From NCBI GenBank assembly GCA_035763085.1, contig DASUBV010000225.1:1-35281 (forward strand): a stretch of DNA of 35,281 nt. The letters are read 5' to 3'. This DNA comes from DASUBV01 sp035763085 (GTDB taxonomy: Bacteria; Actinomycetota; Actinomycetes; Streptosporangiales; Streptosporangiaceae). Positions within the stretch are counted from its first letter, which is position 1, and each line of letters begins with the position of its first letter. This document shows, piece after piece, positions 13,804 through 21,122 of this stretch. Made by a program: the position numbers and the translations under genes. The notes under the pieces were generated by a model. That model ran no database searches, was not told the DNA's origin, and saw only the letters and a list, made by a program, of their open reading frames with translations.

Positions 13804-14760
13804 ATGGCAGAGATCCTGGTACTTGTCGAGCACGCGGGCGAGACGGTCAAGAAGGTCACCGGCGAGCTGCTGACGGCGGCGCGCCGCTACGGCGAGCCTG
13901 CCGCCGTGTGGGCCGGCGCTGGCGCCGAGGCGGGCCGGGCCCGGCTGGCCGAGCTGGGCGCCGCGAAGGTGTACGTCGCCGCCAGCCCGGATTTTGACGA
14001 CTACGTCGTGGCGCCGAAGGCGGAACTGCTGGCCGAGCTGGTCGCGCAGAAGTCGCCGGCCGCCGTGCTGGTGGCCGCGACGGCCGAGGGGCGGGAGGTG
14101 GCCGCCCGGCTGGCCATCAAGACCGGCTCGGGCGTCCTGACCGATGTCACCGCGCTGGGCGACGAGCTGGGGGGCGAGCAGTCGATCTTCGGCGGCGCCA
14201 TCACCGTGCAGTCCAAGGTTGCCGCGGGCACGCCGATCATCGCGGTGCGGCCGAACGCCATCACCCCCGAGCCTGCGCCCGGCGACGCCGTGGCCGAGGC
14301 GGTCACGATCACCGTCAGCGACGGGGCCAAGGGCGCCCGGATCACCGGGCGGGTCGAGCAGGAGCGCGGCGAGCGGCCCGAGCTCACCGAGGCCTCCATC
14401 GTGGTGTCCGGCGGGCGCGGCGTCGGCGCGGCGGAGAACTTCGCGCTGATCGAGAAGCTGGCCGACTCGCTCGGCGCGGCGGTCGGCGCGTCCCGGGCGG
14501 CCACCGATGCCGGCTGGTACCCGCACCAGTTCCAGGTCGGCCAGACCGGCAAGACCGTCTCCCCGCAGCTCTACCTGGCCTGCGGCATCTCCGGGGCCAT
14601 CCAGCACCGGGCCGGCATGCAGACCTCCAAGACGATCATGGTTGTCAACAAGGACCCCGAGGCGCCCATCTTCGAGCTGGCCGACTTCGGCGTGGTCGGG
14701 GACCTGTTCAAGGTCGTCCCGCAGCTGATCGAGGAGATCGAGAAGCGCGCTCAGGGCTGA
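13804..14760 (+). CDS. etfA: Electron transfer flavoprotein alpha subunit
   Basis: EtfA (FixB), 318 residues, binds the redox-active FAD and forms the dimer with EtfB. ATG 13804 is preceded by GGAGG (13789-13793). Residues 1-185 form the alpha/beta domain (LVEHAGETVKKVTGELLTAA). The FAD domain follows: VSGGRGVGAAENF, then VGASRAATDAGWYPHQFQVG, TGKTVSPQLYLACGISGAIQH and VNKDPEAPIFELADFGVVGD, which are the canonical C-terminal FAD contacts. It is intact. A hairpin (14807-14828) follows, before the cysteine desulfurase gene. Confidence 0.97.
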   Translation: MAEILVLVEHAGETVKKVTGELLTAARRYGEPAAVWAGAGAEAGRARLAELGAAKVYVAASPDFDDYVVAPKAELLAELVAQKSPAAVLVAATAEGREVAARLAIKTGSGVLTDVTALGDELGGEQSIFGGAITVQSKVAAGTPIIAVRPNAITPEPAPGDAVAEAVTITVSDGAKGARITGRVEQERGERPELTEASIVVSGGRGVGAAENFALIEKLADSLGAAVGASRAATDAGWYPHQFQVGQTGKTVSPQLYLACGISGAIQHRAGMQTSKTIMVVNKDPEAPIFELADFGVVGDLFKVVPQLIEEIEKRAQG

Positions 14761-14806
14761 TCCAGGGGCCGGGCTCTGCCCCGGTTCCGGCGTGCTCGCG
14801 GCGGCC

Positions 14807-14828
14807 CCGCCCGCTCCGGCGCGGGCGG
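14807..14828 (+). terminator. Possible terminator after etfA
   Basis: CCGCCCGC (14807-14814) pairs with GCGGGCGG (14821-14828) around a six-base loop, about 50 bases after the etfA stop. There is no T-run. Confidence 0.4.
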
Positions 14829-14855
14829 CCGGTTCCCGGCTAGGCTGGTCTCACC

Positions 14856-16055
14856 ATGGGAAATTCCAGCAATACGCCGCGCGGGCCGGTGTACCTCGAT
14901 CACGCGGCGACCAGCCCCATGCTGCCCGAGGCCGTGGCGGCCATGACAGAGGAGCTCGCCCAGCTGGGCAACCCCTCCTCGCTGCACAACGCGGGTCGCC
15001 GGGCGCGCCGGGTGGTCGAGGAGGCCAGGGAGCAGATCGCCGAGGTCTACCAGGCCCGGCCCAGCGAGGTGGTCTTCACCAGCGGCGGCACCGAGGCCGA
15101 CAATCTCGCTGTTAAGGGGCTTTTCTGGGCGCGACGCGCCGCCGACCCGGCCCGCAACCGGATCCTCGTGCCCGGAACCGAGCACCATGCCGTGCTGGAC
15201 AGCGCGCAGTGGCTGGCCAGCCACGACGGCGCCGAGGCCGACTGGCTGCCGGTCTCCCCGACCGGCCGCCTCGACCCCGGGGATCTGCGCGCGGCCATCG
15301 AGCGGGATCCGGCCAGCGTGGCGCTGGTCAGCATCATGTGGGCCAACAACGAGGTCGGTACCGTGCAGCCGGTCGCCGAGCTGGCCCGGATCGCGGCGGA
15401 GTACCAGATCCCGTTCCACAGCGACGCGGTGCAGGCCGCCGGGCAGCTGCCGGTCGGGCTGGCGGCCAGCGGCGCCACCGCCCTGACCATCACCGGGCAC
15501 AAGATGGGCGGGCCGGTCGGCGCCGGCGCCCTGCTGCTGGCCCGCGGCACCGACCCGGTGCCCGTCCTGCACGGCGGCGGCCAGGAGCGCGACGTGCGCT
15601 CGGGCACCCTGGACGCGCCGGCCATCCGGGCCTTCGCCACGGCCGTCGCGACGGTGGGCGAGCGGCAGGCCGACGAGGCCAAGCGGCTGGCGGCGCTGCG
15701 CGATGACCTGATCGCCCAGGTCGTCACGGCGGTGCCCGGCGCCACGCTGAACGGCGAGCCGCCCGGGCCGGGGCGGCTGCCGGGCAACGCGCACTTCTCC
15801 TTTCCCGGCTGCGAGGGAGATGCCCTGCTGATGCTGCTGGACACCCGGGACATCGCCTGCTCCACCGGCTCGGCCTGCACCGCGGGCGTGGCCCAGCCCA
15901 GCCACGTCCTGCTGGCCATGGGCGCCGAGGAGGCACGGGCGCGCAGCTCGCTGCGCTTCTCGCTGGGTCACTCCAGCACCCAGGCCGATGTCGACGCCCT
16001 CGGCGCCGTGATCGGCGAGGTGGTCGAGCGCGCCCGCCGGGCTGGCGCGCGGTAA
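14856..16055 (+). CDS. Cysteine desulfurase (NifS/IscS class)
   Basis: A 399-residue PLP enzyme that takes sulfur from L-cysteine as an enzyme-bound persulfide. It opens with VYLDHAATSPMLPEA, typical of the class. Other landmarks are FTSGGTEADNLAVKG, EHHAVLDS, WANNEVGTVQPV, the PLP lysine K216 in ITGHKMGGPVGAG, and the sulfur-carrying cysteine C341 in SACTAG. The long catalytic loop and HAAATTP-like start point to the IscS/NifS group rather than SufS. It is immediately upstream of mnmA, an order also seen in mycobacteria (Rv3025c, Rv3024c), so supplying sulfur for tRNA thiolation is a likely job. A -10-like TAGGCT (14841-14846) lies nine bases before the start. Confidence 0.95.
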   Translation: MGNSSNTPRGPVYLDHAATSPMLPEAVAAMTEELAQLGNPSSLHNAGRRARRVVEEAREQIAEVYQARPSEVVFTSGGTEADNLAVKGLFWARRAADPARNRILVPGTEHHAVLDSAQWLASHDGAEADWLPVSPTGRLDPGDLRAAIERDPASVALVSIMWANNEVGTVQPVAELARIAAEYQIPFHSDAVQAAGQLPVGLAASGATALTITGHKMGGPVGAGALLLARGTDPVPVLHGGGQERDVRSGTLDAPAIRAFATAVATVGERQADEAKRLAALRDDLIAQVVTAVPGATLNGEPPGPGRLPGNAHFSFPGCEGDALLMLLDTRDIACSTGSACTAGVAQPSHVLLAMGAEEARARSSLRFSLGHSSTQADVDALGAVIGEVVERARRAGAR

Positions 16056-16065
16056 CTCCCGCACC

Positions 16066-16091
16066 GGGGGTGCCAGGGGGCTGGCACCCCC
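16066..16091 (+). terminator. Strong hairpin between cysteine desulfurase gene and mnmA
   Basis: GGGGGTGCCAG (16066-16076) and CTGGCACCCCC (16081-16091) form a perfect 11-bp stem with a GGGG loop. It begins 11 bases after the desulfurase stop and ends 30 bases before the mnmA start. It should end or attenuate transcription between two functionally linked genes. Confidence 0.6.
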
Positions 16092-16121
16092 CGATCCGTC
16101 CCCGCATACCCTGGTAGCGCT

Positions 16122-17213
16122 ATGAGAAAGCTGCGCGTGCTGGCCGCCATGTCGGGCGGCGTGGACTCCGCCGTCGCTGCCGCCCGGGCCGCCGAGGCGG
16201 GCCACGACGTCACCGGCGTGCACCTGGCCCTGTCCCGGAACCCCAGCTCCTACCGGACTGGTGCCCGCGGCTGCTGCACCCTCGAGGACGCCCGTGATGC
16301 CCGGCGCGCCGCCGACGTGATCGGCATCCCGTTCTACGTGTGGGACCTCGCCGACCGCTTCCACGACGACGTCGTGCGCGATTTCGTCGAGGAGTACGCC
16401 CGCGGCAACACGCCCAACCCGTGCCTGCGCTGCAACGAGAAGATCAAGTTCACCGCGGTCCTGGACCGCGCCGTCGCGCTCGGCTTCGATGCCGTCTGCA
16501 CCGGCCATCACGCCCGGCTGGACCCGGCCCTGCCGGCGCCCGGCCCGCGCCGCCTGGCCCGCAGCGTGGACCCGGCCAAGGACCAGTCCTACGTGCTGGG
16601 CGTGCTGACCAGCGCCCAGCTGGAGCGCGCCATGTTCCCGCTCGGGGACACCACCAAGGAGCAGGTCCGCAAGGAGGCCGCCGACCGGGGCCTGGGCGTG
16701 GCCGCCAAGCCCGACAGCCATGACATCTGCTTTATCGCCGACGGCGACACCCGCCGGTTCCTGAGCGGCCAGCTCGGCAGCGCACCCGGCCAGATCGTCG
16801 ACGCCGACGGCACCATCCTGGGCGGCCATGACGGCAGCTACGGCTTCACGATCGGCCAGCGCCGGGGCCTGGGCCTGGACCGGCCCGCGCCCGACGGCCG
16901 GCCCCGCTACGTGCTGGGCATCGAGCCGGCAACCCGCACCGTCACCGTCGGCCCGGCCGAGGGCCTGGACGTGCGCGAGATCGAGGCGACCCGGCCGGTC
17001 TGGTCGGGCCGCGCGGCGCCAGACGGCCCGCTGGAGTGCCGCGTCCAGCTCCGGGCGCACGGGGCGGCCATCGCCGCCACCTGCCAGCCCGCCGCCGGCG
17101 GAGTGCGGATCACCCTCAGCGAGCCGGCCCGCGGCGTCGCGCGCGGCCAGGCGGCCGTGTTCTATGACGGTGAGCTGGTCCTCGGCAGCGCCACCATCAC
17201 CGGCACCCGCTAG
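16122..17213 (+). CDS. mnmA: tRNA-specific 2-thiouridylase
   Basis: MnmA (TrmU), 363 residues, puts sulfur on U34 of Lys, Glu and Gln tRNAs using ATP and a persulfide relay. The PP-loop SGGVDS is at residues 11-16. The two catalytic cysteines are C101 (NPCLRCN) and C203 (SHDICFI), matching C102 and C199 of E. coli. The ATP/tRNA-binding middle has KFTAVLDRAVALGFDAVCTGHHAR and DQSYVLGVL. The C-terminal beta-barrel has FTIGQRRGLGL and RYVLGIE. It works with the cysteine desulfurase just upstream. The start ATG 16122 lacks a clear Shine-Dalgarno sequence. Confidence 0.97.
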   Translation: MRKLRVLAAMSGGVDSAVAAARAAEAGHDVTGVHLALSRNPSSYRTGARGCCTLEDARDARRAADVIGIPFYVWDLADRFHDDVVRDFVEEYARGNTPNPCLRCNEKIKFTAVLDRAVALGFDAVCTGHHARLDPALPAPGPRRLARSVDPAKDQSYVLGVLTSAQLERAMFPLGDTTKEQVRKEAADRGLGVAAKPDSHDICFIADGDTRRFLSGQLGSAPGQIVDADGTILGGHDGSYGFTIGQRRGLGLDRPAPDGRPRYVLGIEPATRTVTVGPAEGLDVREIEATRPVWSGRAAPDGPLECRVQLRAHGAAIAATCQPAAGGVRITLSEPARGVARGQAAVFYDGELVLGSATITGTR

Positions 17214-17282
17214 GCCGTGACATGGCCGGCGGGCGTGCCCGGCACGGTCGCGCGGTCACGAGCCGGCGGCGCCCTGGCGGGG

Positions 17283-17858
17283 TCAGGCGGCGACCGCGGC
17301 CAGCGGCCGGATCTCCCACAACAGCGAGCCGGCCGTGCCGGGGATGCTGATCGTGGGCTTGCTGAACAGCGCGCCTGACGGGTAGTCCGGGTCCGGGCAG
17401 ACCCGCAGGAAGCGGAACCCGTGCCGGGCGTAGTACGAGTGCAGGCGCTCATTGGTCGTCCACACGTCGATCCGCAGCGACTGGGCGCCGTACTCAGCCC
17501 GGGCGCGGGCCCCGGCCCAGTCCGTCAGCTGCGATCCCGCTCCGGTGCCCGCGAATTTCCGGCTGACGATTAACCGCGACATGTAGGCAGCGGGCTCGCG
17601 CAGCTCGGCCGGCGTCCACAACTCCGCGTCGCCCTCCGGGCTGCAGGTAACGGTCCCTACCGGAACCTGATAATCCTCGGCAATCCAGGTGCGCGCGGAT
17701 AGCAGGCCGCGCACGATACGGGCGTCTCGCTCCTCCCGGCTGGGCCATGGTGTCGCCCATTGATCGGTATCCTGGGTTCTCAGCCATTCGGCGGCCTCAT
17801 CAATCATCCTCAGGATAAGGGGCAGGTCAGCAGGGGTGGCGAGACGAACTTGAAACAT
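17283..17858 (-). CDS. GNAT family N-acetyltransferase
   Basis: A 191-residue acetyl-CoA-dependent N-acetyltransferase. It starts MFQVRLATPADLPLILRMIDEA, the standard GNAT first strand and helix. Motif A is SRLIVSRKFAGTGAGSQL, where GTGAGS is the pyrophosphate-binding loop. It is followed by RIDVWTTNERLHSYYARHGFRF, the motif B helix with the family's N-x-x-x-x-x-Y-Y-x-x-x-G-F pattern. The substrate cannot be told. It is convergent with mnmA and stands at the edge of the gene-poor region at 17.86-18.82 kb. Confidence 0.88.
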   Translation of the reverse strand: MFQVRLATPADLPLILRMIDEAAEWLRTQDTDQWATPWPSREERDARIVRGLLSARTWIAEDYQVPVGTVTCSPEGDAELWTPAELREPAAYMSRLIVSRKFAGTGAGSQLTDWAGARARAEYGAQSLRIDVWTTNERLHSYYARHGFRFLRVCPDPDYPSGALFSKPTISIPGTAGSLLWEIRPLAAVAA

Positions 17859-18299
17859 AATCTGGGCAGCGCTCCAATCCCGCGACAGGGCAGGCCGGCA
17901 GGACGCTGGCCGGGCCGGCTGGAGTAAGCGCGCGAAATGGCCGGCCGACCCGTGCGATGACAGAGGCCGGCACGGCTTATGCGACGCACGAATGGAGGCC
18001 GCTGCCGGAGATCTCTGGCCTGAGAATTCCCGCCATATCCCGGGGCCGGGAAGATGTGTGGCTTCATCAGATCCGCTCTTACTCGGTCGCAGCCATCAAT
18101 GCTAGCTGGTCTCCAGCCAGCCGACCATCCCGGGACCCTGAGCCCGGGAGCAATGAGTCAGTCGCAGATCCCTGATGAAAAAGACGCCCGAAGGGGCGGG
18201 GGAGAAATTTGCCTATTACCGGGAAGCGCTATTCCCGGGCGAGCTCCTGCGCTGTCCGCCCGCGGCGCGGCCGGGCTCGCCGGGCCGTTCGACCAGCCG

Positions 18300-18339
18300 G
18301 GTACCCCTCCCGCCCCGCACCCGGAGCGGGAGGGGTACC
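18300..18339. repeat. 14-bp perfect inverted repeat
   Basis: GGTACCCCTCCCGC (18300-18313) and GCGGGAGGGGTACC (18326-18339) are exact complements around a 12-nt centre. The heptamer CAGCCGG flanks both sides as a direct repeat (18294-18300 and 18339-18345). It could be a bidirectional terminator or a recombination or protein-binding site. Confidence 0.8.
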
Positions 18340-18441
18340 AGCCGGTCATCAATCCCATATGCGGTGCGGCCCGGGCAGGTGCCGCCATCCGTTAATTACG
18401 GGGGATGAAGAACGCCCCTGCACAATTGTCGCAATCAACTT

Positions 18442-18479
18442 GCCGCGCAGTCGCTTCCTGCCGGTGTTTTCTGCGCGGC
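18442..18479. repeat. 9-bp perfect inverted repeat
   Basis: GCCGCGCAG (18442-18450) and CTGCGCGGC (18471-18479) are exact complements with 20 nt between them. It lies in otherwise unassigned DNA. Confidence 0.6.
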
Positions 18480-18552
18480 CTCTCGAGTTTGCGGTTTCAA
18501 TCGTTGCTTTACGCCACCCGGCGCACAGCGCTGCAGTACCGTCTGCGCTGTG

Positions 18553-18591
18553 CCGGCGCTGTCGGTGTCATCAAGGGCTTGACAGCGCCGG
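18553..18591. repeat. 11-bp perfect inverted repeat
   Basis: CCGGCGCTGTC (18553-18563) and GACAGCGCCGG (18581-18591) are exact complements with a 17-nt centre. In RNA the stem can be lengthened by two G-U pairs and one G-C pair. Confidence 0.65.
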
Positions 18592-18824
18592 TGCCTTACG
18601 TGGTTGCAGGCCGGAATTCAGGGGCGCTGCGAGTCGGTGGCCATCCAGCGTGGGTCGTAGTGCTCATACCGGTACTGCAGAGATGGCCGTGCGTGATACT
18701 TCACCATCGTACCTACCCCTTCCTGTACAGCACGGCAGCTATTTGCCGTGACATCTATGGTCCGGATGCCGTTACTGCGCGACTCCGGATGCTTGATAAT
18801 CGGAAATACGACTAGGCCCGTTTC

Positions 18825-18843
18825 GCTGCCCGGCCCGGGCAGC
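18825..18843 (-). terminator. Palindromic terminator after the GntR gene
   Basis: GCTGCCCGG and CCGGGCAGC form a 19-nt perfect palindrome, usable in RNA as a 7-bp stem with a GGGCC loop. It lies 17 bases past the GntR stop on the minus strand. Confidence 0.55.
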
Positions 18844-18859
18844 CCCGCCGCGGGCGTTC

Positions 18860-19651
18860 TCAGGCTGCTCCAGGCGGCTCCGGCGGAGCCGTGCCGATGG
18901 TCATGACGAACTGGTTCCGGTCGGCCGGGTAGGTCGTCACCGTGACGGCAAACGGGGTACCGGACTTGTCGTAGAGCGTCTGCGTGACCTCGACGACGGC
19001 CACCCGGCCGTCATCGGGGAGCGCGAAGAACTCCGTCTCGCGGCGGTCCGGGGTGCGGATGACGAACCGGTCCCGCCGCCCGGCCCGCTTGATGGACAGC
19101 GTCGTCTCGATGTACTGGACCGCTCCGGGGAGGATCGTGTCGGCCTGCAGCAGGCGCGTCGCCCCCTGCTCGATCAGCCGCATCGGGTAGAACGTGGTCT
19201 GCAGCGACCAGGGCGTGCTGTCGATGAAGCGCTCCTGGTGCCGGCTGACGATCGTGTCGGCGTGCTTCAGCCCGAGCTCGCTGGCGACCAGGCCCGAGGC
19301 CCGCTGGATCTCAATCCGCGGGTCGGAGGCATCAGGCTCGCGCTTGCCGGCCTTGACCTCGGAGGCGTATGCCGCGCCCTCGCCGCCCTGCACCCCCGTC
19401 ACGTCGCTGGACAGCTGCGTGACGAACGGGTCGATGCTCTGCCGCACGAACGTGCCCTGACCCGGCCGGGTGACAACCATGCCACGCGTCGTCAGCCACT
19501 TGACCGCGTCCCGGATGGTGTTGCGGGATGCGTTGTAGCGATCGCGGAGCTCGATCTCGGAGGGCAGCGGCCGGCCGTCCTTGCCGAGCTCGCCCGACTC
19601 GATCTTGTGGCGCAGGTCTTCGGCGATGCGCCGCCACATCGGATCAGGCAT
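18860..19651 (-). CDS. GntR-family (HutC/UTRA) transcription regulator
   Basis: A 263-residue regulator starting at ATG 19651, with GGAGG (19656-19660 on the complement) just upstream; a longer upstream frame has no family similarity. The N-terminal winged helix (about 1-70) has MWRRIAEDLRHKIESGEL, LPSEIELRDRYNASRNTIRDAV and the wing GMVVTRPGQGTFV. The C-terminal half is a UTRA effector domain: DTIVSRHQERFIDSTPWSLQ, QYIETTLSIKRAGRRDRFVIR and GRVAVVEVTQTLYDKSG. Such proteins are repressors released by a small ligand. It is divergent from two small membrane-protein genes whose promoters carry related palindromes (19777-19793 and about 20506-20522), so it probably controls them and perhaps itself. 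The ligand is unknown. Confidence 0.92.
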   Translation of the reverse strand: MPDPMWRRIAEDLRHKIESGELGKDGRPLPSEIELRDRYNASRNTIRDAVKWLTTRGMVVTRPGQGTFVRQSIDPFVTQLSSDVTGVQGGEGAAYASEVKAGKREPDASDPRIEIQRASGLVASELGLKHADTIVSRHQERFIDSTPWSLQTTFYPMRLIEQGATRLLQADTILPGAVQYIETTLSIKRAGRRDRFVIRTPDRRETEFFALPDDGRVAVVEVTQTLYDKSGTPFAVTVTTYPADRNQFVMTIGTAPPEPPGAA

Positions 19652-19729
19652 GGGACCTCCAGAGGTGCCAACGAGCCCAACAGCGGGATCATATGGGTTG
19701 ACCGGAACCAGGCCGCTTGTGCGGATGGT

Positions 19730-19741
19730 TGGGTTAACCCA
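19730..19741. promoter_or_regulatory. 12-bp palindrome in the GntR upstream region
   Basis: TGGGTTAACCCA is a perfect palindrome between the divergent GntR gene and the first small membrane-protein gene, 79 bases from the GntR start. It could be a regulator-binding site distinct from the CCAAAC-type palindrome at 19777. Confidence 0.4.
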
Positions 19742-19753
19742 TTGCGTTGGATC

Positions 19754-19847
19754 TTGTCCGCTGTCAGTATGACTGTATACCAAACATTGGTATGGCTCCA
19801 ACGGATGGGTCGATAGGTGTGATCCTAGCAGTCCAGGCCCTTGGGTT
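19754..19847 (+). promoter_or_regulatory. Promoter/operator block, copy 1
   Basis: TTGTCC (19754-19759) is followed after 16 bp by TATACC (19776-19781). The latter overlaps a perfect palindrome, ATACCAA-ACA-TTGGTAT (19777-19793). The 72 bp from 19776 to 19847 match 20505-20576 at 62 positions. The palindrome at the -10 position is where a repressor would block transcription, and the GntR protein next door is the obvious candidate. Confidence 0.7.
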
Positions 19848-19960
19848 CGCAAGGTCCTCTTCAAACTCGTCCGCGTGTTGCCAGTACCAGTGGGCAGCCG
19901 GGACCCGGACGGGCACACAGTTCCGGATCCGGCGGCTGGCCAGGGAGAAAGGGGATCGCC

Positions 19961-20212
19961 ATGGCAGCCATTGAGGTGTTCGCGCTACTCGCCGCCGTCG
20001 GATTCGGCCTCGTCGGACTGCTGACCATTCTCGTGATCGTCGGAGTCCACCAGGAGGAGCGCCGCTGGACGCTGGGCCGCCCGGCCCCGACGGCACCGGC
20101 CATGCTGGCCCGGCGGGTGCTCGGTACCAGCTATCCCGCCGGCTGGCTGGACCGCCCGCCGGCCGATGACCTGATCGGCGCCGGCCGCGCTGACGACCTC
20201 GTATCCCGTTAG
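19961..20212 (+). CDS. Small single-pass membrane protein, paralog 1
   Basis: An 83-residue protein from ATG 19961, with a purine-rich GGGAGAAAGGGG just upstream (19943-19954). It begins MAAIEVFALLAAVGFGLVG and has one long transmembrane helix to about residue 29 (LLTILVIVGV). The juxtamembrane motif HQEERR follows, then a basic/proline segment, PAMLARRVLG, and an acidic tail. It is paralogous to the protein at 20690: MAAIE, TILVI, QEERR and LARR-V/I-LG are shared while the C-terminal tails differ. I do not recognise the family. Its own promoter/palindrome block and its own terminator (20288-20322) make it a separate unit facing the GntR regulator. Confidence 0.75.
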   Translation: MAAIEVFALLAAVGFGLVGLLTILVIVGVHQEERRWTLGRPAPTAPAMLARRVLGTSYPAGWLDRPPADDLIGAGRADDLVSR

Positions 20213-20287
20213 TCGCTAACTACCTGCGGTTTTGCGCGGTCACGACGACTTCGCGCCGCTGCCTCGCACTCGCCAGGGTTCTCTCGC

Positions 20288-20322
20288 CAGCCCGGCCCGC
20301 GGCACCGCCGCCGGCCGGGCTG
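20288..20322 (+). terminator. Strong terminator after small membrane-protein paralog 1
   Basis: CAGCCCGGC (20288-20296) pairs with GCCGGGCTG (20314-20322), and inside it GCGGC (20299-20303) pairs with GCCGC (20307-20311) around an ACC loop. A short T-run (CTTT) follows. It lies 75 bases past the stop. Confidence 0.65.
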
Positions 20323-20481
20323 CTGGCTTTCCGGGCCCCGCCGGCACCGACTCCCCGCCCCGGATAACTCGCGGGCCGGGAGGCTGAACTATGCCCAAAC
20401 ATACCAACGGATCGGATGGATGGACCTGCAAGAATGGTACTGATTGACCAGATTATCGGCCTGAGCCCCTTGTGTTCGATC

Positions 20482-20576
20482 TTGTTCGATGCCACCCTCA
20501 AAACAGTACCAAACGTTGGGATGGATCCAACGGAAGGGTCGGTAGGTCTGATCCTGGCAGTCCATGCCCTTGGGTT
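20482..20576 (+). promoter_or_regulatory. Promoter/operator block, copy 2
   Basis: TTGTTC (20482-20487), a 17-bp spacer and AGTACC (20505-20510) mirror copy 1. The palindrome core CCAA-ACG-TTGG (20509-20519) is kept, although the outer arms are no longer perfect. The 72 bp from 20505 to 20576 match copy 1 at 62 positions. The DNA between 20213 and 20481 holds only the paralog 1 terminator and, at about 20393-20415, a possible degenerate third fragment of the block. Confidence 0.65.
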
Positions 20577-20689
20577 AGTACCTCATGGCCCGTCCTGCCG
20601 GCCCATGCCCTGGACCGGCGCATCACACGCCGAGAGGAGCAACTGACCGGAGCCAGCTGCTGGCCCCAGAAGGCGGAAGGGGATTCGCC

Positions 20690-20980
20690 ATGGCAGCCAT
20701 CGAGGCGATGCTGTTTGCCGTCGCCGCCGGATTCGCCGTCATCGTCGTCGCAACCATCCTGGTGATCATCGGGATTCGCCAGGAGGAGCGGCGCAAGACG
20801 ATCCTCGGCGGGCACGTGCCGCCGACGGCCTGCGCGCTGCTGGCTCGCCGGATCCTGGGCGCTCACTTCTACCTCATCCCGGAAGAGCGGCCCGGCATCG
20901 GGGAGGACCCCGGAGAAGAGCCGCCGTGGTTCGAGCGTCCGTCGCCGCCCACCAGGCCGGTCGGCCCCCGGGGCCAGTAG
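20690..20980 (+). CDS. Small single-pass membrane protein, paralog 2
   Basis: A 96-residue protein from ATG 20690, with GGAAGGGG (20675-20682) upstream. It begins MAAIEAMLFAVAAGF and has one transmembrane helix (AVIVVATILVIIGI), the same RQEERR juxtamembrane motif as paralog 1, and ALLARRILGA. The C-terminal tail is longer, acidic and proline-rich (RPGIGEDPGEEPP and onwards). The first 15 bases of the two genes are nearly identical, while the tails are unrelated. It carries its own upstream palindrome block and terminator (21036-21074). Function unknown; a membrane-anchored adaptor or toxin-like peptide are both conceivable, and neither is shown. Confidence 0.75.
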   Translation: MAAIEAMLFAVAAGFAVIVVATILVIIGIRQEERRKTILGGHVPPTACALLARRILGAHFYLIPEERPGIGEDPGEEPPWFERPSPPTRPVGPRGQ

Positions 20981-21035
20981 GCCGCCAGGATGCCGCCGTC
21001 ATGACGCTCCCGGTCACCGCCGGCGCACCACAGCT

Positions 21036-21074
21036 GCCGGGCCGCACCCCCGCGGGGGCGGGGTGCGGCCCGGC
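21036..21074 (+). terminator. Very strong terminator after small membrane-protein paralog 2
   Basis: GCCGGGCCGCACCCC (21036-21050) and GGGGTGCGGCCCGGC (21060-21074) form a perfect 15-bp stem with a nine-base loop. It lies 55 bases past the paralog 2 stop and closes the accessory cassette before the MetE-like gene. Confidence 0.75.
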
Positions 21075-21122
21075 CTGCGCGCTGTCAGCGCGGTGTCTGT
21101 GCTGGACATTAAGCTCGGGACC

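Larger units (their letters stand above)
17859..18824. other. Gene-poor region with three strong inverted repeats
   Basis: Nearly 1 kb separates the GNAT and GntR genes. Several short open frames exist (for example 18405-18815 on plus), but none shows the G/C third-position bias of neighbouring genes or a recognisable protein, so I call none. The DNA looks less GC-rich than its flanks and contains three separate inverted repeats, listed individually. It could be decayed genes, imported DNA or a structured RNA. Confidence 0.6.

Noticed and set aside
18405..18815. 136-codon plus-strand frame in the gene-poor region
   Set aside because: No G/C third-position bias, no recognisable protein, and it runs through two inverted repeats.
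19652..19918. Extended N-terminus of the GntR protein
   Set aside because: It would run through the promoter palindromes. The standard GntR start lies at ATG 19651, with GGAGG upstream.
19747..19974. 75-codon frame overlapping the start of small membrane-protein paralog 1 as a normal gene
   Set aside because: It has no ribosome-binding site, low-complexity sequence after the conserved block, and overlaps a better-supported gene. Only the conserved part is discussed as a micro-ORF.
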